Positions 7,033-13,236 of a stretch of DNA of 23,693 bases are shown here, in pieces. Position 1 is the stretch's first letter. Each line of letters opens with the position of its first letter. The notes beneath the pieces were generated by a model. It was not told where the DNA came from, did no database searches, and worked only from the letters and a program-made list of their open reading frames with translations. The translations under genes and the position numbers were made by a program. This DNA comes from Pseudomonadota bacterium (lineage in GTDB: Bacteria > Pseudomonadota > Alphaproteobacteria > Sphingomonadales > Sphingomonadaceae), in NCBI GenBank assembly GCA_023436615.1, contig JAEZIO010000002.1, positions 1 through 23,693 on the forward strand, written 5' to 3'.

Positions 7033-8036
7033 CAGGCCGCTCCGACGACGCTTTCAGGCAAGTCGGTGCCAAATACGCGCTGATAATATTCTGCGACGAT
7101 CGGCCGCTCGGCCTCGTCGCACTTGTTGAGGAAGGAGAGCCGGAAAGCGAATCCGACATCCTTGAAGATCAGCGCGTTCTGCGCCCAGCTGATCACCGTG
7201 CGCGGGCTCATGACCGTCGAGATGTCGCCGTTGATGAATCCCTGCCGGCTGAGCTCGGCGACCTTGATCATCTTCTCGACCGTGCTCTTGCCGTCTGGAT
7301 TGTCATACTCGCCGGACTTGGCGAGCACGATTTGCGCCTCGACCTGCGCGGGGAGGTAATTGAGCGTCGTAACGATGTTCCAGCGGTCCATCTGGCCCTG
7401 ATTGATCGCCTGCGTCCCGTGATAGAGCCCCGTGGTGTCGCCGAGCCCGATCGTGTTGGTCGTCGCGAACAGCCGGAACCACGGGTTCGGCCGAATGACC
7501 CGGTTCTGGTCAAGCAGCGTCAGCTTGCCCTCGGTCTCCAGGACCCGCTGGATCACGAACATCACGTCAGGACGGCCGGCGTCATATTCGTCGAACACGA
7601 GCGCAACCGGGTGCTGCAGCGCCCATGGCAGCAGTCCTTCGCGGAATTCGGTGACCTGCTGCCCGTCGCGAAGGACGATCGCATCGCGGCCGACGAGGTC
7701 GATGCGGCTGATGTGCGCGTCGAGATTGATCCGGATCAGCGGCCAGTTGAGCCGCGCCGCAACCTGCTCGATGTGCGTCGACTTGCCGGTGCCGTGATAG
7801 CCCTGGATCATCACACGCCGGTTCTGGGAGAAGCCGGCGCACACGGCGAGCGTGGTGTCGGGATCGAAAACATAGGCCGGGTCGAGGTCCGGCACGCGTT
7901 CATCGGCTTCGCTGAAGGCCGGCACCTCCATGTCCGAGTCGACTCCGAACGCGTCGCGCACCTTCACTGTGCGGTCGGGAGCGGCCAGCGCCGTTTCGGC
8001 TCGGCTTTCAGGATTGGCGTTCGCGATCTCGTTCAT
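7032..8036 (-). CDS. cobS: Cobaltochelatase subunit CobS (AAA+ ATPase)
   Basis: The MoxR-like AAA+ motor of the class I cobaltochelatase. From the ATG at 8036 it is 334 residues, the usual length. Walker A is GYHGTGKST (about 79-87), Walker B is VALVFDEYD (about 144-152), and the sensor region contains FRLFATTNTIG. The N terminus contains VRDAFGVDSDMEVPAF, typical of CobS. The ATG at 8036 is preferred over a TTG at 8042 because AAGGG lies 9 bases ahead of it. Only 50 bases separate it from the stop of the HxlR gene on the same strand, so cobST may be read from that gene's promoter. Confidence 0.96.
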   Translation of the reverse strand: MNEIANANPESRAETALAAPDRTVKVRDAFGVDSDMEVPAFSEADERVPDLDPAYVFDPDTTLAVCAGFSQNRRVMIQGYHGTGKSTHIEQVAARLNWPLIRINLDAHISRIDLVGRDAIVLRDGQQVTEFREGLLPWALQHPVALVFDEYDAGRPDVMFVIQRVLETEGKLTLLDQNRVIRPNPWFRLFATTNTIGLGDTTGLYHGTQAINQGQMDRWNIVTTLNYLPAQVEAQIVLAKSGEYDNPDGKSTVEKMIKVAELSRQGFINGDISTVMSPRTVISWAQNALIFKDVGFAFRLSFLNKCDEAERPIVAEYYQRVFGTDLPESVVGAA

Positions 8037-8086
8037 CGGCAAGGCCCTTACGGCACGAGCAGGCGCCGCTCAATAAAATGGGAAAG

Positions 8087-8770
8087 TCAGGCGGCAGGTT
8101 CTACCTTGGCCGGGAGCGGGAACAAGGTGACGAAGCGCCGCGCGAACGCGATGTCGCCTTCGACGGCGATCGATTCAAGGGGCGCGCCGCCATAGATCAC
8201 TGCCGCGAGCTGCGCGGGCGTCGCCGTAAGAAGGACGTCGCAGCGGTCGATCTCCCGCCGTTCCACATCGAGCCGGCCGTCACGCAGCCAGGCCATGTAG
8301 CTCGCTTCTCCGAGCCGGAAGCCCAAGGTTGCGCGAATATCGCGGGCACGCTCCGCATCGAGCATCGTCTGCAGCGACATCATCACTGACACATGGCTGA
8401 TCGGGAGGGTCGGGTCGTGAAGGGGGCTTCGCGCCGCCCATTTGCCGAGCACGCCGATGATGGGGGCGGCTTCGAGCCCCCATTCGGTCGCTTCATAGAC
8501 CTGGACAGACGCGGGCGGGGGCAGCCGTTTCCGCCGCACCAGGCCGCGCTCCTCGAGTTCGCTCAGGCGCTGGGCGAGGACGTTGGCGCTGATACCCGGA
8601 AGATCCGCCTTCAGCCCCGAAAAGCGCCGCGGCCCGAACATCAGCTCACGAAGGACGAGCAGAGCCCAGCGCTCGCCGATCAGCTCCAGCGCATGAGCGA
8701 GCCCGCACGCGTCGTCGTACCCTCGTTTCCTGTCGGCCCGCCGCAGATTGGTTGTTTTTTCTAACTCCAC
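8087..8770 (-). CDS. HxlR-family transcriptional regulator with C-terminal SCP2-like domain
   Basis: A 227-residue DNA-binding regulator. Residues about 20-115 are an HxlR winged helix (CGLAHALELIGERWALLVLR, RRFSGLKADLPGISANVLAQ, LSELEERGLVRRK). The remaining ~100 residues resemble the SCP2-like ligand-binding fold often fused to HxlR domains (DVLLTATPAQLAAVIYGG). Cys22 sits where redox- or electrophile-sensing members such as YodB and HypR carry their sensing cysteine. The start is a GTG at 8770; an ATG alternative is not evident. It diverges from the VOC/GST genes by 63 bases, which suggests that it controls them, probably as a repressor relieved by reactive compounds (inference). Confidence 0.92.
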   Translation of the reverse strand: MELEKTTNLRRADRKRGYDDACGLAHALELIGERWALLVLRELMFGPRRFSGLKADLPGISANVLAQRLSELEERGLVRRKRLPPPASVQVYEATEWGLEAAPIIGVLGKWAARSPLHDPTLPISHVSVMMSLQTMLDAERARDIRATLGFRLGEASYMAWLRDGRLDVERREIDRCDVLLTATPAQLAAVIYGGAPLESIAVEGDIAFARRFVTLFPLPAKVEPAA

Positions 8771-8771
8771 G

Positions 8772-8786
8772 GTTGCAATTTATAAC
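8772..8786. promoter_or_regulatory. Candidate HxlR operator and promoter core
   Basis: The 15-base imperfect palindrome GTTGCAATTTATAAC is the AT-rich core of the 63-base divergent gap. On the minus strand it contains TATAAA (8784-8779), a possible -10, with TTGCTT 15 bases further upstream. A start about 7 bases downstream would give an essentially leaderless regulator mRNA beginning near its GTG. Dyad symmetry over the regulator's own promoter fits autoregulation. The evidence is pattern only. Confidence 0.35.
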
Positions 8787-8833
8787 TTGGGCGAGCAAAA
8801 AGCAAGCGAATCGGGCCGCATCAGGAGGGAAAG

Positions 8834-9289
8834 ATGACGCGGATGATCTTCGTGAACTTGCCGGTTGCGGACCTCGACCGGTCGGTGCGCTTCTATGAGG
8901 CGGTCGGCGCTCGCAAGGAGCCCAAATTCTCGAACGACAAGGCTGCGATGATGGTCTTTTCGGAGACGATCTCCGTGATGCTCCTGCGGCACGAATTCTA
9001 CTCCGGCTTCACTGGCAAGCGGATCGCCGACGCGCACGAGACGAGCCAGGTGCTGCTCGCCATTTCCTGCGACAGCCGCGCCGAGGTCGATCGTCTCGTC
9101 GAGGCTGCCGCATCCGCCGGCGGCAAGGCGGACCCCGGTCCGAAGCAGGACATGGGCGGGATGATGTACGGACGAAGCTTCGAGGATCCGGACGGCCACC
9201 ATTGGGAGCCCATGTGGATGGACGCCGCCGCCGCCGAGCAGGGCGCGGGCGCACTGGAAACGGCCGACGCAACCGCCGGCCGTCACTGA
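8834..9289 (+). CDS. VOC (glyoxalase/bleomycin-resistance fold) protein
   Basis: A 151-residue protein of the vicinal oxygen chelate superfamily. The first beta-alpha unit reads MIFVNLPVADLDRSVRFYEA. The second half ends in the typical FEDPDGHHWEPMWMD, where the Glu is the likely metal ligand. The C-terminal 20 residues are an Ala/Gly/Thr-rich tail. The substrate is not predictable: VOC proteins act as glyoxalases, dioxygenases, thiol transferases or binding proteins. A strong ribosome site (AGGAGGGAAAG) precedes the ATG. It is the first gene of a six-gene run ending at 12350, diverging from the HxlR regulator. Confidence 0.9.
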   Translation: MTRMIFVNLPVADLDRSVRFYEAVGARKEPKFSNDKAAMMVFSETISVMLLRHEFYSGFTGKRIADAHETSQVLLAISCDSRAEVDRLVEAAASAGGKADPGPKQDMGGMMYGRSFEDPDGHHWEPMWMDAAAAEQGAGALETADATAGRH

Positions 9290-9300
9290 GGAGGAAGGCA

Positions 9301-9663
9301 ATGGCTTACGTTGATGGATTCCTGCTTCCGCTGCCGAAGGGCAAGGAAGACGATTATCGCAAGCAGGCGGAGCTGTTCGCTCGCAAGATCGCCGAACAGG
9401 GTGCGCTTGGTTCGGTCGAGGGGCTGGGCGATGGCCTCGAGCACGGCCACACCACCGATTTTTATCGCGCGGTGCAGGCGCAGGATAATGAGAATGTGGT
9501 CTTCTCGTTCGTGATCTGGCCGGACAAGGCGACGCGCGACGCCGGTTGGGAAAAGATCATGGCTGATCCCGAGATGCAGCCGGGCGCGATGGAGATGCCG
9601 TTCGACGGCAAGCGCATGTTCTGGGGCGGGTTCACGCCGATCGTGGACACTCTGGGGAAATAA
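9301..9663 (+). CDS. DUF1428 (YbaA-like) family protein
   Basis: A 120-residue cytoplasmic protein of the DUF1428 family, whose biochemical role is unknown; the fold is a dimeric alpha/beta barrel type. Recognisable stretches are MAYVDGFLLPLPKGKEDDYR, FSFVIWPDKATRDAGWEKIM and the C-terminal PFDGKRMFWGGFTPIV. The ATG at 9301 follows AGGAGGAAGG and is 11 bases after the VOC stop, so the upstream in-frame extension to 9202 is rejected. DUF1428 genes are often found beside VOC and PhnB-type genes, as here, which suggests a shared role in handling small reactive compounds (inference). Confidence 0.92.
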   Translation: MAYVDGFLLPLPKGKEDDYRKQAELFARKIAEQGALGSVEGLGDGLEHGHTTDFYRAVQAQDNENVVFSFVIWPDKATRDAGWEKIMADPEMQPGAMEMPFDGKRMFWGGFTPIVDTLGK

Positions 9664-9664
9664 G

Positions 9665-10453
9665 ATGCCGAACCCGCGCGGCTCATTCATCTGGTACGAG
9701 CTGATGACCACCGACGCCGACGCGGCCGGCCGCTTCTACTCGGCGGTCGTCCCAGGCTGGAAGTTTGCCGAGCGGATGCCGGGCGATGTCGACTATGGCG
9801 CAATAGAGCGAAGCGACGGCGGCAATGCCGGCGGCGTACTGCAGCTCGACGATTCGATGCGCTCGCATGGCGCGCGGCCGGCCTGGCTCGGCTATCTCTA
9901 CGTCCAGGATGTCGATGCGACGGTCGCCGCGATCGGCGAGGCCGGTGGCAAGGCGCTGATGCCGGCGTTCGACGTGCCGAATGTGGGCCGAATCGCGATG
10001 GTGGCCGACCCGCAGGGCGCGGCCTTCTACGTGATGACGCCGATCCCGCCAGGCGGCGACGCCGATGCGACGAGCGACGTCTTTTCCCCGACTGCGCCTG
10101 AGCGGGTCGGCTGGAACGAGCTCAACACGTCCGATCCCGACGGCGCGCGGCGCTTCTACCGCGAACAGTTCGGCTGGAGCAGCGATGAGTTCATGCCGAT
10201 GGGCGAGATGGGCGAATACCGCTTCCTCGACCACCACGGCGTGCGCATCGGCGCACTGTGCGGACTGATGGGCCAGCCGCAGCCGAAATGGCGCTTCTAC
10301 TTTCGCGTCGCGTCAATCGCAGCGGCCAAGGCAACCATCGAGTCCAGCGGCGGGGCGATCGTCAACGGGCCGCACCAGGTGCCGGGCGGCGACTGGATCG
10401 TGATCGGCATCGACCCGCAGGGCGCGGAATTCGCGCTTGTCGGCCGCGAATAG
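9665..10453 (+). CDS. Two-domain VOC family protein
   Basis: A 262-residue protein made of two tandem VOC modules. Module one (about 1-125) begins with FIWYELMTTDADAAGRFYSA and ends ADPQGAAFYVM. Module two (about 135-262) begins with VGWNELNTSDPDGARRFYRE and ends IDPQGAEFALVG. In both, the usual first metal-ligand His is replaced by the Glu of the (W)YEL or (W)NEL motif, as in the CFP30-like VOC group of actinobacteria and proteobacteria. The gene starts one base after the DUF1428 stop, so translation is probably coupled. The substrate is unknown. Confidence 0.92.
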   Translation: MPNPRGSFIWYELMTTDADAAGRFYSAVVPGWKFAERMPGDVDYGAIERSDGGNAGGVLQLDDSMRSHGARPAWLGYLYVQDVDATVAAIGEAGGKALMPAFDVPNVGRIAMVADPQGAAFYVMTPIPPGGDADATSDVFSPTAPERVGWNELNTSDPDGARRFYREQFGWSSDEFMPMGEMGEYRFLDHHGVRIGALCGLMGQPQPKWRFYFRVASIAAAKATIESSGGAIVNGPHQVPGGDWIVIGIDPQGAEFALVGRE

Positions 10454-10463
10454 GAGGGAAGAC

Positions 10464-10961
10464 ATGGCGAACGAGATGATCACGTGCCTTTGGTTCGACA
10501 AAGGCGAGGCACGCACGGCGGCCGAATTCTACGCATCGGTGTTTCCAGACAGCCATGTCGGCGAGGCCATGCGGGCGCCCGGCGATTTCCCGGGAGGCGA
10601 GAAAGGGGACGAGCTTACCGTCGAATTCACCGTCCTCGGCCGCCCGTTCGTCGGCCTCAACGGCGGTCCGAACTTCAAGCCTAACGAGGCCGTCAGCTTC
10701 ATGGTGCTGACCGAAAACCAGGAAGAAACCGACCGCTACTGGAATGCGATCACGAATAACGGCGGACAGGAAAGCGACTGTGGCTGGTGCAAGGACCGAT
10801 GGGGCTTCTCGTGGCAGATCACGCCGCGCGTGTTACTTCACGCGACCACCAGCCGTGACCCTGGGGTCGCGAAGCGCGCCTTCGAGGCGATGATGACGAT
10901 GCGCAAGATCGACATTGCGACGATCGAAGCTGCCGTCCGGGGTGAGACCGCGAATGCGTAG
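10464..10961 (+). CDS. PhnB-like VOC protein (3-dmu-9_3-mt family)
   Basis: A 165-residue protein of the PhnB / '3-demethylubiquinone-9 3-methyltransferase' Pfam family, which despite the name is a VOC-fold group without proven methyltransferase activity. Diagnostic parts are ITCLWFDKGEARTAAEFYAS, FVGLNGGPNFKPNEAVSFMV, and CGWCKDRWGFSWQITPRVL near residue 110. The end contains AFEAMMTMRKIDIATIEAA, the usual MM-M-KIDI tail. The ATG at 10464 follows AGGAGGGAAG, while the preceding gene stops at 10453. Its 3' end overlaps the next gene by 8 bases. Confidence 0.93.
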   Translation: MANEMITCLWFDKGEARTAAEFYASVFPDSHVGEAMRAPGDFPGGEKGDELTVEFTVLGRPFVGLNGGPNFKPNEAVSFMVLTENQEETDRYWNAITNNGGQESDCGWCKDRWGFSWQITPRVLLHATTSRDPGVAKRAFEAMMTMRKIDIATIEAAVRGETANA

Positions 10962-11676
10962 AATTCGCGGCAGCGTTTTCGTCTCGCTCGACGGCGTGAT
11001 GCAGGCTCCGGGCGGGCCCACCGAGGATCCGACGGGGGGCTTCGCGCACGGCGGCTGGCTTCCCCAATTCTTCGACGAGGACGTCGGGCAAGCGATCGAT
11101 GCCTTTTTCGGAAGCCATTACGACCTCCTCCTGGGACGCCGCACGTACGAGATTTTTGCCGCTTATTGGCCTTACGTCGGCGGCGAAGCGACCGGCATCG
11201 GCGAGATTTTCGACAAGACCGGCAAGGACGACGGCGAAGTGGCGGCGATCGCTATGGGCGAAGCTTTCACGCGGGCGAACAAATATGTGCTGACCCGCGG
11301 ATCGCCGGACCTGGGCTGGAGCAATAGCCATCGGCTAGGCGGGCTGGACGAGCTTCGGTCGGTCAGGGAAAGCGACGGCCCCGACCTTCTGATCCAGGGC
11401 AGCAGTACTCTTTATCCGCAGCTCCTCGCGGAAGGCTTGCTCGACCGGCTCACCGTAATGAGCTTTCCCGTTGTGCTCGGCTCAGGCAAACGGCTGTTCG
11501 GCGAGGGCACGCCAGCCGAGGCGCTGCGAATGGTCGACAATAAGGTCACGCGCTCGGGCGCCGTGATCGCGACTTACGAAGCTGCCGGAAAGGTTGAGCA
11601 CGGCTGGGCCGGCCCGCAATCGACCAGCGCGCGCGAGAGCGCGCGGCAGCAGGCGATTGCGGAGGCCCGCTGGTGA
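10954..11676 (+). CDS. Dihydrofolate reductase-like (RibD C-terminal domain) protein
   Basis: A 240-residue stand-alone RibD-C/DHFR-fold protein, probably an NAD(P)H-dependent reductase; true folate reduction is unlikely. The fold markers are RIRGSVFVSLDGVMQAPGGP at the N terminus, LLLGRRTYEIFAAYWP, and the nucleotide-binding PDLLIQGSSTLYPQLLAEGL, then FPVVLGSGKRLFGEG. The ATG at 10954 overlaps the end of the PhnB-like gene, with GGTGAG upstream. The C-terminal 30 residues are a polar tail (STSARESARQQAIAEARW). It ends in a GTGA overlap with the GST gene. Such proteins recur beside VOC and YCII-type genes in stress cassettes. Confidence 0.92.
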   Translation: MRRIRGSVFVSLDGVMQAPGGPTEDPTGGFAHGGWLPQFFDEDVGQAIDAFFGSHYDLLLGRRTYEIFAAYWPYVGGEATGIGEIFDKTGKDDGEVAAIAMGEAFTRANKYVLTRGSPDLGWSNSHRLGGLDELRSVRESDGPDLLIQGSSTLYPQLLAEGLLDRLTVMSFPVVLGSGKRLFGEGTPAEALRMVDNKVTRSGAVIATYEAAGKVEHGWAGPQSTSARESARQQAIAEARW

Positions 11677-12350
11677 GCCTCCAGCTCCACGGCCACCCGT
11701 TCAGCAGCTACACGTGGAAAGCGCTGATCGCGCTCTACGCGAACGACACGCCATTCGAGTTCGTCGCAATGGACGTCGGTCGCCCCTTGGGCGAGCAGTT
11801 TGCCGGCAGGGTACATCCGGGCGGGCATATCCCGGTCCTGGTCGACGGCGACTCGGTCATCGTCGAGGCGACGGGCATCGTCGAGCACCTCGCCGTGCAC
11901 CACCCCGGCCCGGCGCCGCTGATCCCGTCCGACCCCGCGGAGGCGGCGGTTGCCCGGATGATCGACCGCGTCTTCGACAATTACGTGATGGGAAACATGC
12001 AGCGCGTGGTGGCTGCCCATTTCATAAGCCGCGACAAGCCGGAGCTGGGGCTGCGCGAAACCCCGAACGAGGCGGAGATCGCCGGGGCCAAGGCCAAGCT
12101 TCTGAAGGCCTATCGCTGGTTCGAGGAGTGGCTCGGAGAAAACAAGCTGCCGCCGCACGTGTCGCTCGTGACGTGCGCCGCGGCGCCGTCGCTGTTCTAC
12201 GCCGATTGGGTTGAGCGAATCCCCGCCGAGTGCGCCCGCCTGGCTGCACTTCGAACCGAGTTGCTGGCCCTTCCAGCGGTCAGCCGTTGCGTCGAGGAAG
12301 CGCGGCCATACCGTCCTTTCTTCCCGCTCGGGGCGCCCGACCGGGACTAG
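11673..12350 (+). CDS. Glutathione S-transferase family protein
   Basis: A 225-residue GST-like protein. The N-terminal thioredoxin-fold domain (1-80) contains LHGHPFSSYTWKALIALYAN, the cis-proline segment GGHIPVLVDGD, and the glutathione-contacting VEATGIVEHLA. The all-helical C-terminal domain spans about 90-215. The active-site position is a Ser (HPFSSY) rather than Cys or Tyr, so conjugating activity is plausible but unproven. The GTG at 11673 overlaps the previous stop (GTGA). It is the last gene of the HxlR-linked cassette, and its stop codon overlaps that of the convergent J-domain gene in a CTAG palindrome. Confidence 0.92.
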   Translation: MSLQLHGHPFSSYTWKALIALYANDTPFEFVAMDVGRPLGEQFAGRVHPGGHIPVLVDGDSVIVEATGIVEHLAVHHPGPAPLIPSDPAEAAVARMIDRVFDNYVMGNMQRVVAAHFISRDKPELGLRETPNEAEIAGAKAKLLKAYRWFEEWLGENKLPPHVSLVTCAAAPSLFYADWVERIPAECARLAALRTELLALPAVSRCVEEARPYRPFFPLGAPDRD

Positions 12351-12916
12351 GCGAACGCCTTGGCGCGCTTGAGCAGCTGCCAGGCGTCGATCACTTGCGC
12401 GAGCTTCTTTTCCTGGCTTCGGTCGCCGCCGTTGCGGTCCGGATGGAAGCGGCGGACGAGCTTGGAATAGCTGGTCCTGACGCTGTGGAGATCGGCATCT
12501 TCGCCGAGGCCCAGCACGCCGAGCGCTCGCCGCTCGTTCGGCGTGAATCGCTGCGGCGGTCCCCGATCGGCAAAGCGAAACCGCGCCGCGATGGCCTCGA
12601 GCGGGTCGGCGAAGTCCGCCCAGGCCGGCATTGGATCCGCCCCATTGTGCGCGAAACGTCGGCTGGGCCGCTCCCAGCCGCCGAGGGGTCCCTGCGCCTC
12701 GGCGATCTCGTCGGCGCTCATGCCCTCGAAATAATTGTAGCGCGCGTTGTGCTCGCGCACGTGGTCGAGGCACAGCAGCCGGTACGCGCCGGGGCCGTCG
12801 AAGTCGGCCGGCTGCACCGGCGCCTTATACTCGCCGGCACTCGCGCACCCCGGGACTGCGCAGCGATCGGCCGCGCCTTCCACCTTGCCGTGCATTCTCG
12901 GGTGCTTGGTTGCCAC
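12347..12916 (-). CDS. J-domain protein with N-terminal zinc-ribbon-like motif
   Basis: A 189-residue DnaJ-family co-chaperone. The J domain is at the C terminus (about 128-189): ALGVLGLGEDADLHSVRTSY, then the essential HPD at 158-160 (RRFHPDRNGGDRS). The N-terminal part carries C19-x4-C24 and C49-x2-H52 (CAVPGC, CLDH), a likely metal site, followed by NYFEGMSADEIAEAQ. It presumably delivers clients to DnaK; the clients are unknown. The GTG at 12916 is chosen because GAGGAAG lies 3-4 bases before it; an ATG at 12895 would lose little. It diverges from bolA by 38 bases, a pairing recalled as common in alphaproteobacteria, usually with cobS-cobT next in line. Confidence 0.9.
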   Translation of the reverse strand: MATKHPRMHGKVEGAADRCAVPGCASAGEYKAPVQPADFDGPGAYRLLCLDHVREHNARYNYFEGMSADEIAEAQGPLGGWERPSRRFAHNGADPMPAWADFADPLEAIAARFRFADRGPPQRFTPNERRALGVLGLGEDADLHSVRTSYSKLVRRFHPDRNGGDRSQEKKLAQVIDAWQLLKRAKAFA

Positions 12917-12941
12917 CGACTTCCTCGAAAACCGAACCTCT

Positions 12942-12949
12942 CTATATAG
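12942..12949. promoter_or_regulatory. Palindromic -10-like CTATATAG between J-domain gene and bolA
   Basis: CTATATAG is its own reverse complement and is the only AT-rich patch in the 38-base divergent gap, so it could serve as a -10 in both directions. For bolA it would place the transcription start close to the ATG at 12955, giving a leaderless or near-leaderless message. For the J-domain gene it gives a leader of about 20 bases containing GAGGAAG. No strong -35 is visible. Confidence 0.35.
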
Positions 12950-12954
12950 GGTCC

Positions 12955-13236
12955 ATGGACGCACCTGCCATGGGACCGGTTGCACGCGAAATGCATCGCC
13001 GGCTTCAATCCCTGCGGCCTTCGAAAATCGAGCTGACCGACGACAGCGAGAAGCACCGCGGGCACGGCGGCTACAATCCCGCGGGCGAGAGCCATTTCGC
13101 CTTGCATGTCGAAAGTCCGCTCTTCGAAGGCAAATCGCGGGTCGAGCGGCAGCGGATGGTCCACGCCGCCCTCGGCGATCTCGTCGGCGAGCGGGTCCAC
13201 GCACTGTCGATCAAGGCGAGGGCGCCGGGCGAATGA
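12955..13236 (+). CDS. bolA: BolA family protein
   Basis: A 93-residue BolA-fold protein. BolA proteins partner with monothiol glutaredoxins in iron-sulfur handling and can act as regulators of envelope and stationary-phase genes. Family marks are the N-terminal helix (MGPVAREMHRRLQSLRP), IELTDDSEKHRGHGGYNPAG, the FALHVESPLFEGKSRVERQR region with the conserved hydroxyl/basic pattern, and VHALSIKARAPGE at the end. The conserved His used with glutaredoxin for cluster ligation is present in VHALSI. The ATG at 12955 has only AGGG upstream. It is the first of a run of tightly coupled genes: its stop overlaps the pirin ATG (ATGA). Confidence 0.93.
   Translation: MDAPAMGPVAREMHRRLQSLRPSKIELTDDSEKHRGHGGYNPAGESHFALHVESPLFEGKSRVERQRMVHAALGDLVGERVHALSIKARAPGE

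Noticed and set aside
5140..7083. A 647-codon plus-strand frame across cobT
   Set aside because: It is an antisense shadow of CobT, with low-complexity Arg/Leu/Ala composition and no domain. CobT has all family motifs.
8037..8086. Cobalamin riboswitch before cobS
   Set aside because: The 50-base gap is far too short for a cobalamin riboswitch and has no B12-box-like sequence that I can see.
11574..12773. A 399-codon minus-strand frame across the GST and J-domain genes
   Set aside because: It is out of frame with both genes, and both have strong domain matches. The composition is that of a GC-rich shadow.
12917..13204. N-terminal extension of the J-domain gene into bolA
   Set aside because: The extra residues are Arg-rich antisense of bolA. 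The GTG at 12916 has a strong ribosome site and fits the family start.
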